Source: Deinococcales bacterium (GTDB lineage Bacteria; Deinococcota; Deinococci; Deinococcales; JAAFIG01). From it: a DNA stretch of 48,949 nt. The stretch covers positions 1-48,949 of the forward strand of contig JAAFIG010000033.1 in assembly GCA_013298595.1 (NCBI GenBank), in the 5' to 3' direction. A program made the translations under genes and the position numbers. Below are positions 1-7,948 of the stretch, piece after piece. The notes beneath the pieces are model-generated. The model did no database searches. It worked only from the letters and a program-made list of their open reading frames with translations, and had not been told where the DNA came from. Within the stretch, counting starts at the first letter, position 1. Every line of letters begins with the position of its first letter.

Positions 1-351
1 AGGACAACATCTTTGCTTACCTCAATTGAATTCGTATTGGTCGGTACGAGCTTGTGTTTGCCGCAAGATTGCAGGGCATAATCTGCGGATTTGGTTGGGG
101 CTATAAACCACTAGCACCCGACGTAAATTAGAAAAAATAGCAGAAAATAAATATGAATTTTTTGAGTACATTGTAAATGATAAATATTCAACAATGAGTG
201 CCGAAAAATATCGCAATGGACAGTTGTATTGAACCAATACCTGTAGTAACTTACACAACCTTTATCGCGTAATCTTGGTCTTGAGATAATTTGCCTCACG
301 CCTCAGCTTGATTTAGTTTCAATAAACTCGAGATTTTTAAAAGGTAAAGCA
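1..351. other. Left edge, no supported gene
   Basis: No frame here shows a recognisable protein. A frame open from base 2 to the stop at 104-106 could be the last 34 codons of a gene that starts outside the window, but its residues match nothing I know. The reverse-strand frames are low-complexity and have no convincing start. The segment from about 110 to 240 is AT-rich. One CTCGAG lies near 327, just before the ribosome binding site of the next gene. Confidence 0.4.
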
Positions 352-567
352 ATGAATTCATCGCTCAAACAAAAAATAATCGAAGTCTGTGCTGCAAAAA
401 TCCAGCAAAAGGGCAGTAATGTTGGTTTGTCGTTTTATGCTTTTTTCAGTAACAAAAACGATAATCCAGAACTGCTTTTGGAAGCAGCTACATGGTGGAT
501 TTCAACACAAAAGTTTGACCATTTTGAAAAAGCAGCCAAAATTAAGAAAATTGTCGAGGCTATGTAG
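352..567 (+). CDS. Small conserved protein of unknown function (possibly DUF6500-like)
   Basis: The 71-residue product has no signal peptide or membrane segment. It contains a stretch around residues 25-50 with VGLSFYAFF, NKNDNPELL and EAATWWI. That pattern reminds me of a small conserved bacterial family, possibly DUF6500, but I cannot confirm the name. The start is supported by AAAGG about eight bases upstream of the ATG. The gene ends five bases from the stop of a convergent small gene. No CTCGAG occurs inside it. No function can be assigned from sequence. Confidence 0.7.
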   Translation: MNSSLKQKIIEVCAAKIQQKGSNVGLSFYAFFSNKNDNPELLLEAATWWISTQKFDHFEKAAKIKKIVEAM

Positions 568-571
568 TCAA

Positions 572-799
572 TCAATACGTGAGATCTGCTTTAATTGTCC
601 AAGAACCTAACAACTCAATGACTCGCTGCTGATTGTGTGCAGCACGGAATCGGATGTATGGAATTGCACCAAAACGCATGCCTATTTCTTCGACTTCTCC
701 AATTTTTACAGCATCTGTTGAACGGGTTTCACCGCCACCCCGTACCGAGAAGTAGCACCATAAACCAACAAGCGAATCTTTATCCGAAGTATTTGTCAT
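572..799 (-). CDS. Small hypothetical protein divergent from padR
   Basis: This 75-residue frame begins at the ATG at 799. A TATCTT box (807-812) ends seven bases before it, matching the leaderless layout of other genes in the window, and there is no Shine-Dalgarno. The protein is soluble-looking, with a glycine-rich turn (VRGGGET) and a basic C-terminal half, and I do not recognise it. It ends next to the stop of the preceding plus-strand gene, which fits two real convergent genes. A palindrome covers its start and -10 box, and a related one lies in the padR promoter, so the two may share regulation. An unrecognised chance frame remains possible. Confidence 0.45.
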   Translation of the reverse strand: MTNTSDKDSLVGLWCYFSVRGGGETRSTDAVKIGEVEEIGMRFGAIPYIRFRAAHNQQRVIELLGSWTIKADLTY

Positions 800-858
800 C
801 TTGTGCAAGATACGCGATATTTTTTTGAAAAGTTCCCACTATCTTATTTGACAAGATA
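798..858. promoter_or_regulatory. Pair of inverted repeats, candidate PadR operator
   Basis: ATCTTGTGCAAGAT (798-811) is a perfect inverted repeat with 6-base arms. TATCTTATTTGACAAGATA (840-858) has 6-base arms and shares CAAGATA with the first copy (806-812 and 852-858, 46 bases apart). The first covers the start and -10 of the minus-strand small gene and the second covers the -35 of padR. PadR proteins commonly bind dyads in their own promoters, so autoregulation is the natural inference; binding itself is not shown. Confidence 0.5.
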
Positions 859-876
859 CATATTTGGTAATATAGT
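848..876 (+). promoter_or_regulatory. padR promoter, leaderless
   Basis: TTGACA at 848-853 and TATAGT at 871-876 are separated by 17 bases. The -10 box ends six bases before the padR ATG at 883, so transcription should start at or within a base or two of the start codon. No Shine-Dalgarno is present. Confidence 0.6.
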
Positions 877-882
877 CAAGCC

Positions 883-1218
883 ATGAACTCGAGCCAAAAA
901 CAACTCGACCTTGATTTAGTCATTCTCGCCACCCTCGAGCAAGCGCCACTATACGGACTTGAGATCATCAAAGAAGTCCAAGAACGCACCAATGGCGCAT
1001 TGGCATTCAAAGAAGGCAGCCTCTACCCAGCATTGCACCGCTTAGTCAAACTTGGTTGGGTTCTGACCGAATGGCAACCCAGCACCACTGGTGGTGCCCC
1101 GCGAAAATACTATCAACTTTCAGACAGTGGAATTAGTGCATTAAAAAAGAAAAAACTCGAGTGGAACACTATCCGCAATGCCTTAGACAGCTTAATCACA
1201 AGCATGATTGGAGTGTAG
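883..1218 (+). CDS. PadR-family transcriptional regulator
   Basis: The 111-residue protein is a single winged-helix domain of the PadR type. The family motifs are visible in order: LYGLEIIKEV (about 24-33), the recognition-helix region FKEGSLYPALHRL, and the wing PRKYYQLSDSG. The C-terminal helix is short, as in the small PadR subgroup. Such proteins are dimeric repressors that often respond to small hydrophobic or drug-like ligands. The next gene starts three bases after the stop and encodes a membrane protein of the kind often paired with PadR, so the two are probably co-transcribed. The start follows from the -10 box six bases upstream. Confidence 0.92.
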   Translation: MNSSQKQLDLDLVILATLEQAPLYGLEIIKEVQERTNGALAFKEGSLYPALHRLVKLGWVLTEWQPSTTGGAPRKYYQLSDSGISALKKKKLEWNTIRNALDSLITSMIGV

Positions 1219-1220
1219 TT

Positions 1221-1751
1221 ATGTTTAAAACTCGTCCTATAGACCGTTACATCAAACAAGCCACTGCTGGATTACCACGGCTTGAGCGCATAGATACTGC
1301 TGCTGAGTTACGGGTGAATCTAAATTTGCGTATTAAAGAATTGATGCTCGAGGGACACACTCCAGAAGAAGCTGAATTGCTGGTCGTTAAGAATATGGGC
1401 GATGCTGCAAGCACCAATCGAGCATTCATTTTCAATAGGTTTAAGTTGAGCATTGGCTGGCTTTTAGTGTCTGCGAGTATTTTTGGAGGCGCAGGATTTT
1501 GGCTATTCAAAACTTCAAACGACGCTCGATCTGAAAACCTTAACTCTTTAATAGCAGCAAGCAATATCAATGGAGAAATAACGAAAGAAACCTTAGAAAA
1601 CTTAAATAATGAGTTGTATTTTGTAAAAGTCGATGACGGTTTAGGAAACGATTTTGCAATAAATGTAACGGATAAAAGCTATTTTGGACGTAAAATTTAC
1701 TTACTTTCTGAGCAATCGAAGATACAACCTATACTCGTTTATCCACGCTAA
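1221..1751 (+). CDS. PadR-associated membrane protein, permease-prefix-like
   Basis: A 176-residue product follows padR. Residues 1-70 form a charged helical region (IDRYIKQATAGL, ELRVNLNLRIKELMLEGHTPEEAE) resembling the HAAS or permease-prefix domains that occur beside PadR regulators. One membrane segment lies at about 76-96 (IGWLLVSASIFGGAGFWLF), and an unrecognised extracytoplasmic tail of about 80 residues follows. I chose the ATG at 1221 over the longer frame because GGAG lies seven bases upstream and the longer frame runs inside padR. In known pairs the partner acts as a sensor or anti-regulator; that role is only inferred here. Confidence 0.75.
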   Translation: MFKTRPIDRYIKQATAGLPRLERIDTAAELRVNLNLRIKELMLEGHTPEEAELLVVKNMGDAASTNRAFIFNRFKLSIGWLLVSASIFGGAGFWLFKTSNDARSENLNSLIAASNINGEITKETLENLNNELYFVKVDDGLGNDFAINVTDKSYFGRKIYLLSEQSKIQPILVYPR

Positions 1752-1783
1752 AACGTTCCAAGACGTAACATTCACAAACCCTG

Positions 1784-1798
1784 TACACTCGAGGTATG
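1784..1798 (+). promoter_or_regulatory. Fused -10 / CTCGAG / start module of the P450 gene
   Basis: TACACTCGAGGTATG combines a -10 box (TACACT, 1784-1789), the CTCGAG palindrome (1788-1793) and the ATG at 1796. The -10 box ends six bases before the start, which implies a leaderless transcript. GAGG is too close to the ATG to act as a normal ribosome binding site. Three other genes in the window share this arrangement. Confidence 0.5.
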
Positions 1799-3028
1799 CA
1801 AAACGTTCCCGAATACCATCTCGAGATTAACGATCCTGATTTCCTGCGTAACCCATACCCGCTGCTTGAGGATTTACGCAATACCAAACCTATTTTTTGG
1901 GATGCTGCTTGGAAGAAACTCTGGTTTTTACGGTACGAAGATATCTCGAGTTTGTTACGTGATAAGCGTTTAGGTCGGAGCATTTTTCATTTACTCTCGA
2001 GGGATGAGCTTGGTTTTCCTGCACCTGATCCGCGTTTAACAGCGTTTGATGCTTTTCAGAAGAATCATATTTTGGATATGGAACCGCCAAATCATACGCG
2101 AATTCGGGGTTTGGTTCAAAAGGCTTTCACACCGTCACGAGTGGAAAATTTACGGCTTAGGATTCGGCATTTAGTGGCGCAGAGTCTCGAGGTGTTGCCG
2201 AATTCCTTTGATGCAGTTCGTGATTTTGCTGAGCCTCTGCCCGTAACAGTCATTGCTGAACTTTTGGGTGTGCCAGAAACCGACAGGCATTTGTTGCGTC
2301 CGTGGAGTTCAGCAATTGTTAAATTATACGAACTTGGTTACTCAGACATCCAAGCTGAAGCTGGTAATAACGCCGTACTTGAGTTCTCGAGTTATATCAA
2401 AGATTTAGCTACTAAGCGGCGGCAAATGCCTCAGGATGATTTGATTACTGCACTGGTGCAAGTCGAAGAAGCTGGTGAAAAACTCAATGCCGATGAACTT
2501 GTAGCAAACTGCATTTTGTTCTTAAATGCTGGGCATGAAGCAACAGTCAATGGTTTAACTTCGGCATTACTGGCATTGCATCATCAGCCAGAAGCAAAAG
2601 CCGAGTTGATAACTGCGACTCGAGAACCTGATACCGCGAAAATTTGGCAGACCGCCGTGGATGAACTGCTGCGTTTTGATACACCATTACCAATGTTTGA
2701 ACGTTGGGTGCTCGAAGATTTTGAATTCCAAGGTGTGGTATTAAAAAAGGGGATGGAACTAGGGTTTTTCTATGCCAGTGGCAACCGCGACCCTAATAAA
2801 TTTATCAATCCAGACAAGATTTTACTGACTCGAGAACCCAACCAGCACCTGACTTTTGGGCTTGGTACGCATTACTGCATTGGTGCACCATTGGCTCGGC
2901 TTGAAATGGGTGTGGCATTGCGGGCTTTCCTTGAGAAATTCCCAAATTACAGCATTCCAGAGCAACTGCTCGAGTACAGTGGTTTTGTGATTCGGGGATT
3001 AAAAAAGCTAGAAGTGATTAGCTCCTAG
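1796..3028 (+). CDS. Cytochrome P450 monooxygenase
   Basis: This is a 410-residue soluble bacterial P450 of normal length. The I-helix motif AGHEAT is at 245-250, the ExxR pair is E290-R293, and the haem loop FGLGTHYC ends in the axial Cys361. The residue after the I-helix acid, usually Thr, is Ala249 with Thr250 behind it; some bacterial P450s such as EryF lack the Thr and rely on the substrate for proton delivery. The substrate is unknown. No ferredoxin or reductase gene is adjacent, so electrons must come from proteins encoded elsewhere. The gene follows the PadR pair by 44 bases but has its own promoter-like box. Confidence 0.95.
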   Translation: MQNVPEYHLEINDPDFLRNPYPLLEDLRNTKPIFWDAAWKKLWFLRYEDISSLLRDKRLGRSIFHLLSRDELGFPAPDPRLTAFDAFQKNHILDMEPPNHTRIRGLVQKAFTPSRVENLRLRIRHLVAQSLEVLPNSFDAVRDFAEPLPVTVIAELLGVPETDRHLLRPWSSAIVKLYELGYSDIQAEAGNNAVLEFSSYIKDLATKRRQMPQDDLITALVQVEEAGEKLNADELVANCILFLNAGHEATVNGLTSALLALHHQPEAKAELITATREPDTAKIWQTAVDELLRFDTPLPMFERWVLEDFEFQGVVLKKGMELGFFYASGNRDPNKFINPDKILLTREPNQHLTFGLGTHYCIGAPLARLEMGVALRAFLEKFPNYSIPEQLLEYSGFVIRGLKKLEVISS

Positions 3029-3031
3029 CTT
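3001..3031 (-). terminator. Terminator of the SodC/CHRD-like gene
   Basis: Arms AAGCTAG (3005-3011) and CTAGCTT (3025-3031) form a 7-bp stem. Read on the minus strand, the stem is followed by a run of six T. It lies just downstream of the minus-strand secreted protein gene and overlaps the last codons of the P450. Confidence 0.6.
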
Positions 3032-3051
3032 GGCTGGTTCGTAGGCGTGAT

Positions 3052-3531
3052 TTAGTTTTCAGAAGTGAGTGTGGTTGCGTTACCACAAGCAATATAATCT
3101 CCGATTGGACGAGGTTTGTTGGAGTGAATGTTAAAGTACAACTTGCTTTTGGGTAAATTTGGTAGTTCAGTGGCAGAAATAAGCGTGTAATTTACAGCGT
3201 TACCTTTTGCATCAGCAACAAGATTTTTAAAGCTAATGGCATCTTCGCCATTTTGGGCTTCGCAAGTTGGGTCAGCAACTTGGTTACTAAAATGCAAGTG
3301 ATTAGCGTAAACACCAGAATTTGGTTGCAATCCCGAAATTCGCACATAAACTTCGTGATCGCCACTTGGCAATGTGACAAAGACCATGTTGGCTTTGACA
3401 TTTGGATTGTCCTTGTTTCCAAGCGCTTCGGCGTACATGACTTTACTTTGATTACCATGTGCAATGGCTACCATACTGACCGAGAGGGCTGTGATGAGTG
3501 TGACTCCGACAAGAGCAAAAACTTTTTTCAT
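3052..3531 (-). CDS. Secreted SodC/CHRD-like protein
   Basis: The 159-residue protein has a clear signal peptide (residues 1-24, MKKVFALVGV to VAIAHG) and should be exported. The mature part recalls the Cu/Zn superoxide dismutase fold. ANHLHF provides a His-x-His pair, and Cys in DPTCEAQNG plus Cys in YIACGNAT match the positions of the SodC disulfide. The usual zinc loop and full copper ligand set are not visible; only one further His (FNIHSN) is obvious. It is therefore better called SodC- or CHRD-like than a proven dismutase. GGAGGTAAC ends just before the ATG. A stem with a T run lies downstream. No CTCGAG occurs in this gene. Confidence 0.7.
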   Translation of the reverse strand: MKKVFALVGVTLITALSVSMVAIAHGNQSKVMYAEALGNKDNPNVKANMVFVTLPSGDHEVYVRISGLQPNSGVYANHLHFSNQVADPTCEAQNGEDAISFKNLVADAKGNAVNYTLISATELPNLPKSKLYFNIHSNKPRPIGDYIACGNATTLTSEN

Positions 3532-3615
3532 TGTTACCTCCGATCAGGTATACGTATGAAAACACTGTCTTGGATGCGGTAATTATGACTTTTTAGTGAC
3601 AGAATAAACACCAAT

Positions 3616-4632
3616 TCATGACTCGAGATAAATGACTTGTCCTGTTTTGCTGGATTGATAACTGGCGAGTGCCACTTGCAAACCTGCAAATCCGTCTTGC
3701 CAAGTAATTGGCACAGGTTTTTGCTTGCTAACAGCTTCGAGAAAAGTATTCAGCATGGCTCGAGTGGCATCTGCACCATAACCCAACCAATTGGTGGCTC
3801 GAGTGGTGTTTTTGGAGTACAGGTTAACTCTGTTGGCAAAGCCGTCTATTTCAAAAGCAGCATTTTCCAGATAAATCTCGAGTTTTAGGTGTCCCCAGCG
3901 TGGGTAAACTCCGACTGGGCGACTCCAAGAAGAATCTGAACTGGTAATGACTCGAGTTTCGTTGGTACCAAGTGTCATAGTGATAAATCCTGCGCTATCA
4001 ATGTCTAATTCTGGGTAGAACGGGTTGCTGATTTCGGCTTGTACACTCGAGACTTCTAAATTTAACAACCATCGGTATAAATCTGTTAGATGCACAGTAT
4101 GATCCATAATCGCGCCACCACCAGCCAGTTGTTTATTGGCAAACCATGCTTGGCGATACATTGGGTTTTCAGCATGGTTAATTCCAACAATTCCCAAAAC
4201 TTTACCAAGTTTGGGTTGCTCAAGTTTTTGTTTAAGGGTCATTAAATTGGGGTCAAATCGCATGGGGTACGCGGTCATAAATTGGACGCTAGCTTGTTCA
4301 CATACCTCGCGCATTTTTATGGCATCTTCAAGGGTAGTAGCAATTGGTTTTTCGCAAAGGATATGTGCTCCCGCTCGAGCTGCCAGTGTGACCAGTGGTA
4401 GATGCAAAGCCGTTTCAGAACATATAATCACAGCGTCAAGTCCTTGATCTATTAAGGCACGATGGGTTGCAAAATGCTTTAGACCTGATGTTTCAACAAA
4501 TTTCTTGGCAGCTTCGGAATTGTTTTGTGAAAATCCAACAACCTCGAGATTAGCAGTGGTTCTTAAAATTTCCGCAAAACCATCAGCGTGGACATGAGCT
4601 GTACTGAGAATACCAATTCGTAAAGGTTTCAT
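3616..4632 (-). CDS. Gfo/Idh/MocA-family oxidoreductase (first copy)
   Basis: The 338-residue protein has an N-terminal NAD(P)-binding domain and a C-terminal substrate domain. CEKPIATTL (about 93-101) carries the catalytic-Lys EKP motif. The dinucleotide loop is atypical, RIGILSTAHVHADGF in place of GxGxxG, which suggests an altered cofactor site or a subfamily feature. GGGAIMDHTVHLTDL supplies the conserved Asp and His region. Its ATG overlaps the TGA of the upstream homologue by four bases, so the two are translated together. Being divergent from a sugar ABC transporter, they probably oxidise or epimerise the imported sugar derivative; the substrate is not deducible. Confidence 0.9.
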   Translation of the reverse strand: MKPLRIGILSTAHVHADGFAEILRTTANLEVVGFSQNNSEAAKKFVETSGLKHFATHRALIDQGLDAVIICSETALHLPLVTLAARAGAHILCEKPIATTLEDAIKMREVCEQASVQFMTAYPMRFDPNLMTLKQKLEQPKLGKVLGIVGINHAENPMYRQAWFANKQLAGGGAIMDHTVHLTDLYRWLLNLEVSSVQAEISNPFYPELDIDSAGFITMTLGTNETRVITSSDSSWSRPVGVYPRWGHLKLEIYLENAAFEIDGFANRVNLYSKNTTRATNWLGYGADATRAMLNTFLEAVSKQKPVPITWQDGFAGLQVALASYQSSKTGQVIYLES

Positions 4633-5624
4633 AGGTTGACCACCAATCCTGTTTGCAGGGATTCTCGAGCGGCTAAAGCTAACTTCAGGGCTTTCATGGC
4701 ATCGTTAGCAGTAACAGCAAATGGTGTATCCGTCTCGAGTGCATTTTTAACATGTGCGATTTGCGAATGGTACGGGTCGGCACCTGCGCTCAGGTCTGGC
4801 ATTCCCACGCCTGCACTTGCTTCAGATGCTGTCGCCAAGAAACTCATCACAGCGGGGTTATCATCCGAACGCCACTCGAGTACGCCTGCTGAACCTGCAA
4901 TATCAAATCCTGTGCGAAAAATGCCTGCTGGATATGCCCAAGCTCCCTCGAGATGGGCAATAACCCCAGACTCAAAACGTAAGGTTACAATGACCACATC
5001 GCTTTTGATGTCGGCATTGATGGCTCGAGTGCTGCGGGCAAAAACTCGAGTCACCGTTCCAGCCTTGGCATTTTGGGCGTACCATAAGGCTGTATCAAAA
5101 TCGTGAATCATTAAATCTAAAACCACGCCACCTGAACGCTTTTCATCAAGAAACCAATTATCCGTAAGTTGAGCGGGCAATTGCCCAGCTCGTTTGAAAC
5201 GCATGGTTCCTAAACTGCCAATTTCGCCTCGAGCAATGCTGGCGGCAGCCGTTTGATATTGCGGAAAAAACCGTACTACATGGGCAATAAAAAGTCGGAC
5301 ATTAGCTGCTTGGCAGCTATCAAGCATCGCTTGAGCATCTTTAATGGTTAAAGCAATTGGTTTTTCGCAGACCACATGTTTACCTGCTGTGGCAGCAGCT
5401 ATGGTCAACTCGAGATGTTGCGGTGTTGGCACACAAATATCTACAACATCCACTCGTTCAAGCATTTCCTCGCGTGTACACACAGCACAATTGTATTGCG
5501 CTGCAAGGGTTGCCGCATGGTCTATTTTGTTATCGAGTACAGCTGTAATTGTCGCTCCAGCAGCCTGCCAAGCTGCTAAATGCACTGTTCCCATCAGCCC
5601 TAAGCCGATCACACCTACTCGCAT
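4629..5624 (-). CDS. Gfo/Idh/MocA-family oxidoreductase (second copy)
   Basis: The 331-residue protein starts with a standard Rossmann loop, VGVIGLGLMG, and has the EKP motif in VVCEKPIALT. The substrate domain contains GGVVLDLMIHDFDTALWY, with the usual Asp-His pair. The start at 5624 is set by GGAGG seven bases upstream; the open frame continues a further 318 bases, but that extension has no family similarity and runs into the divergent gene. It is the first gene of a two-gene operon with the homologue at 3616. About 90 bases separate it from the divergent solute-binding protein, so both directions are likely controlled from one spacer. Confidence 0.93.
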   Translation of the reverse strand: MRVGVIGLGLMGTVHLAAWQAAGATITAVLDNKIDHAATLAAQYNCAVCTREEMLERVDVVDICVPTPQHLELTIAAATAGKHVVCEKPIALTIKDAQAMLDSCQAANVRLFIAHVVRFFPQYQTAAASIARGEIGSLGTMRFKRAGQLPAQLTDNWFLDEKRSGGVVLDLMIHDFDTALWYAQNAKAGTVTRVFARSTRAINADIKSDVVIVTLRFESGVIAHLEGAWAYPAGIFRTGFDIAGSAGVLEWRSDDNPAVMSFLATASEASAGVGMPDLSAGADPYHSQIAHVKNALETDTPFAVTANDAMKALKLALAARESLQTGLVVNL

Positions 5625-5715
5625 GCAAACCTCCGAAGATTTTCTTAGTATACCGATTTGCGTTCTTGTCAGGCAGCGCAGTAGACTTTGTGCAACACAA
5701 TTCATGGAGGCTGTT

Positions 5716-6975
5716 ATGAAGAAATCGGCAACGGTGGCTTTTTTACTCGCAAGTGGCGCTCTACTCGGAGGTTTAGCATTATCGCAAGATAAAAGCAAAA
5801 TCTCAATTGAGTCTTGGCGCAACGACGATCTCAAAATTTGGCAAACACAAATCATTCCAGCATTCAATAAGAAATACCCAAATATCGAAGTGGTTTTTGC
5901 ACCCAGTGCACCAACCGAGTACAACGCTGCACTTGATGCCAAATTACAAGCTGGTAGCGCAGGTGATTTAATTACTTGCCGTCCATTTGATAAGAGTCTC
6001 GAGTTATTTCAAAAACAACAATTGGAGGCTTTGGATAGCCTAAAAGGCATGAGTAATTTCTCGAGTGTGGCAAAAAGTGCTTGGCAGACCGATGATGGTA
6101 AAAATACCTTCTGCGTACCGATGGCAAGTGTGATTCATGGCTTTATTTACAATAAGAAGATCTTTACTGAGTTAAAACTTGCACCACCAAAAACCGAAGC
6201 TGAATTCTTTGCTTTGCTCGAGAAAGTCAAGAAAAATGGTAAGTACTCACCGTTGGTCATGGGTACCAAGGATCAATGGGAAAGTGCCACAATGGGTTAT
6301 CAGAACATTGGACCAAATCACTGGGGTGGCGAAGCAGGTCGGCTTGGTTTAATTAAAGGTACTGCCAAGTACAACGTTGGTGGTTTCTTAAAGGCTTTTG
6401 AATCCTTGGCAAAATGGAAGAGTTACTTACCAAAAGGCTATCAAGCTGTCGCTTACCCAGATGCTCAGAATTTATTTAGTCAAGGTAAAGGCGCAATTTA
6501 TCCAGCTGGTTCTTGGGATATCAGCACGTTCCGCGCTGCCAAAATGGATATTGGTGCGTTTAAACCACCAGCACCAACTGGTAGCAAAAAATGTTATATC
6601 TCCGATCACACTGATATTGCCATGGGCTTAAATGCTGCCAGCCCTAACAAAGACGCAGCAAAAACTTTCCTCGAGTGGATGACCACCGACGAATTTGCCA
6701 GTATTTACGCCAATGCTTTGCCTGGTTTCTTTAGTTTAAATAGCAAAGCCAAAGTCAAACTTTCCGACCCTGTTGCCCAAGAATTTGTGTCTTGGCGTGA
6801 CCAATGCGACAGCACCATTCGCAGTGCATACCAAATTTTATCTCGAGGTACGCCCAATAACGAAAATGATTTATGGGCTGCCAGTGCCGCTGTACTCAAT
6901 GGCACAAAAACCGCTAAACAAGCAGCGGATGCTGTGCAAAAAGGTTTGGAGAGTTGGTTTAAACCAATGAAGTAA
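5716..6975 (+). CDS. Carbohydrate ABC transporter solute-binding protein
   Basis: The 419-residue protein belongs to the UgpB/MalE-like extracellular binding proteins. It has a signal peptide (MKKSATVAFLLASGALLGGL, cleavage probably after ALS) without a lipobox Cys, so it may be released or free in the periplasm. The opening of the mature part (ISIESWRNDDLKIW, IIPAFNKKYPNIEV) is typical of family 1 sugar binders. GGAGG five bases before the ATG at 5716 fixes the start; the much longer frame from 5344 lies inside the opposite gene. Two permeases follow, but no ATPase gene is present, so a shared MsmX/UgpC-type ATPase elsewhere must energise the system. Confidence 0.93.
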   Translation: MKKSATVAFLLASGALLGGLALSQDKSKISIESWRNDDLKIWQTQIIPAFNKKYPNIEVVFAPSAPTEYNAALDAKLQAGSAGDLITCRPFDKSLELFQKQQLEALDSLKGMSNFSSVAKSAWQTDDGKNTFCVPMASVIHGFIYNKKIFTELKLAPPKTEAEFFALLEKVKKNGKYSPLVMGTKDQWESATMGYQNIGPNHWGGEAGRLGLIKGTAKYNVGGFLKAFESLAKWKSYLPKGYQAVAYPDAQNLFSQGKGAIYPAGSWDISTFRAAKMDIGAFKPPAPTGSKKCYISDHTDIAMGLNAASPNKDAAKTFLEWMTTDEFASIYANALPGFFSLNSKAKVKLSDPVAQEFVSWRDQCDSTIRSAYQILSRGTPNNENDLWAASAAVLNGTKTAKQAADAVQKGLESWFKPMK

Positions 6976-6992
6976 TTGTACTGAGTTGACTG

Positions 6993-7023
6993 CCCTCCCC
7001 CGTGATTTTGGGGGAGGGTTTTT
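6993..7023 (+). terminator. Intra-operon terminator after the binding-protein gene
   Basis: CCCTCCCCC (6993-7001) and GGGGGAGGG (7010-7018) form a 9-bp G/C-rich stem with an 8-base loop, followed by TTTTTC. It sits between the binding protein and the first permease. Leaky termination here would give more binding protein than membrane subunits, a common stoichiometry control in such operons. Confidence 0.85.
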
Positions 7024-7036
7024 CTAAAAGGATTCA

Positions 7037-7948
7037 ATGCAAAAACGTTTTCCAACACAAATTCTGGTTTTCACTGCACCTGCTGTGCTGATTTACAGCG
7101 TGTTTATGATCTATCCTTTGTTTGATACTTTGCGATTATCCTTATTTGCAATGGGTATTGATTTTAAAACACATTTTGTTGGACTCGAGAATTACCAGAA
7201 ATTATTAACTGATGAACGCCTTGCCCCTGCACTCTGGAATGCAATTGGCAACAATGCTATTTTTTTTATCATTCATATGTTGTTGCAAAACCCAATTGGT
7301 TTAACCTTAGCAGTTTTATTAAATGGCAAATTGCGTGGCAAAACTGTGTACCGTACCCTAATTTTTATTCCAACGGTTTTATCTGTGGTTCTGGTTGGTT
7401 TTTCATGGCGTATGATTTTATCACCAATTTGGGGCATTGCTGAATCTGCTTTAAATCTTTTTGGCTTAAAAGAAGCTTTTCAACCTTGGCTTGGTCTCGA
7501 GCAATCAGCCTTGATTACGGTTTCTTTAATTAGTGTTTGGCAAAATGTTGGCATCCCCATGATGCTGTTCTTAGCAGCATTGGTTCGTATACCAGAAGAA
7601 TTTCTCGAGGCAGCTCGGGTGGATGGTGCAAGTGCTTGGGTGATTTTTTGGCGCATCCAATTTCCATTGTTATTACCTGTAGTTGGAATTGTTTCAGTTT
7701 TAACCTTTGTTGGTAATTTCAATGCTTTTGATTTGGTCTACGCATCACAAGGTGCTTTGGCGGGTCCGAGTTTTAGTACCGATTTACTTGGCACTTTGTT
7801 TTACCGAACTTTTTTTGGTTTTCAATTACAAAGCGGGAATCCTTACCTTGGAGCCAGTGTAGCAGGGATTATGCTACTCCTCATTTTGGGTGGTTTATTG
7901 CTGTACTTGGTTACCGTGCAACGCCGAATCGAACAGGTGGAATTCTAA
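7037..7948 (+). CDS. Sugar ABC transporter permease, UgpA/MalF type
   Basis: The 303-residue polytopic protein has six predicted membrane segments. Its EAA loop, EEFLEAARVDGASAWVIFW, docks the ATPase. Length and order match MalF/UgpA-type permeases of binding-protein-dependent carbohydrate importers. AAAAGGATTC precedes the ATG. The stop overlaps the next start (TAATG), so the two permeases are translationally coupled. Confidence 0.95.
   Translation: MQKRFPTQILVFTAPAVLIYSVFMIYPLFDTLRLSLFAMGIDFKTHFVGLENYQKLLTDERLAPALWNAIGNNAIFFIIHMLLQNPIGLTLAVLLNGKLRGKTVYRTLIFIPTVLSVVLVGFSWRMILSPIWGIAESALNLFGLKEAFQPWLGLEQSALITVSLISVWQNVGIPMMLFLAALVRIPEEFLEAARVDGASAWVIFWRIQFPLLLPVVGIVSVLTFVGNFNAFDLVYASQGALAGPSFSTDLLGTLFYRTFFGFQLQSGNPYLGASVAGIMLLLILGGLLLYLVTVQRRIEQVEF

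Noticed and set aside
5344-5715. N-terminal extension of the solute-binding protein frame
   Set aside because: It lies opposite the oxidoreductase gene and would precede a clear signal peptide and ribosome binding site at 5716.
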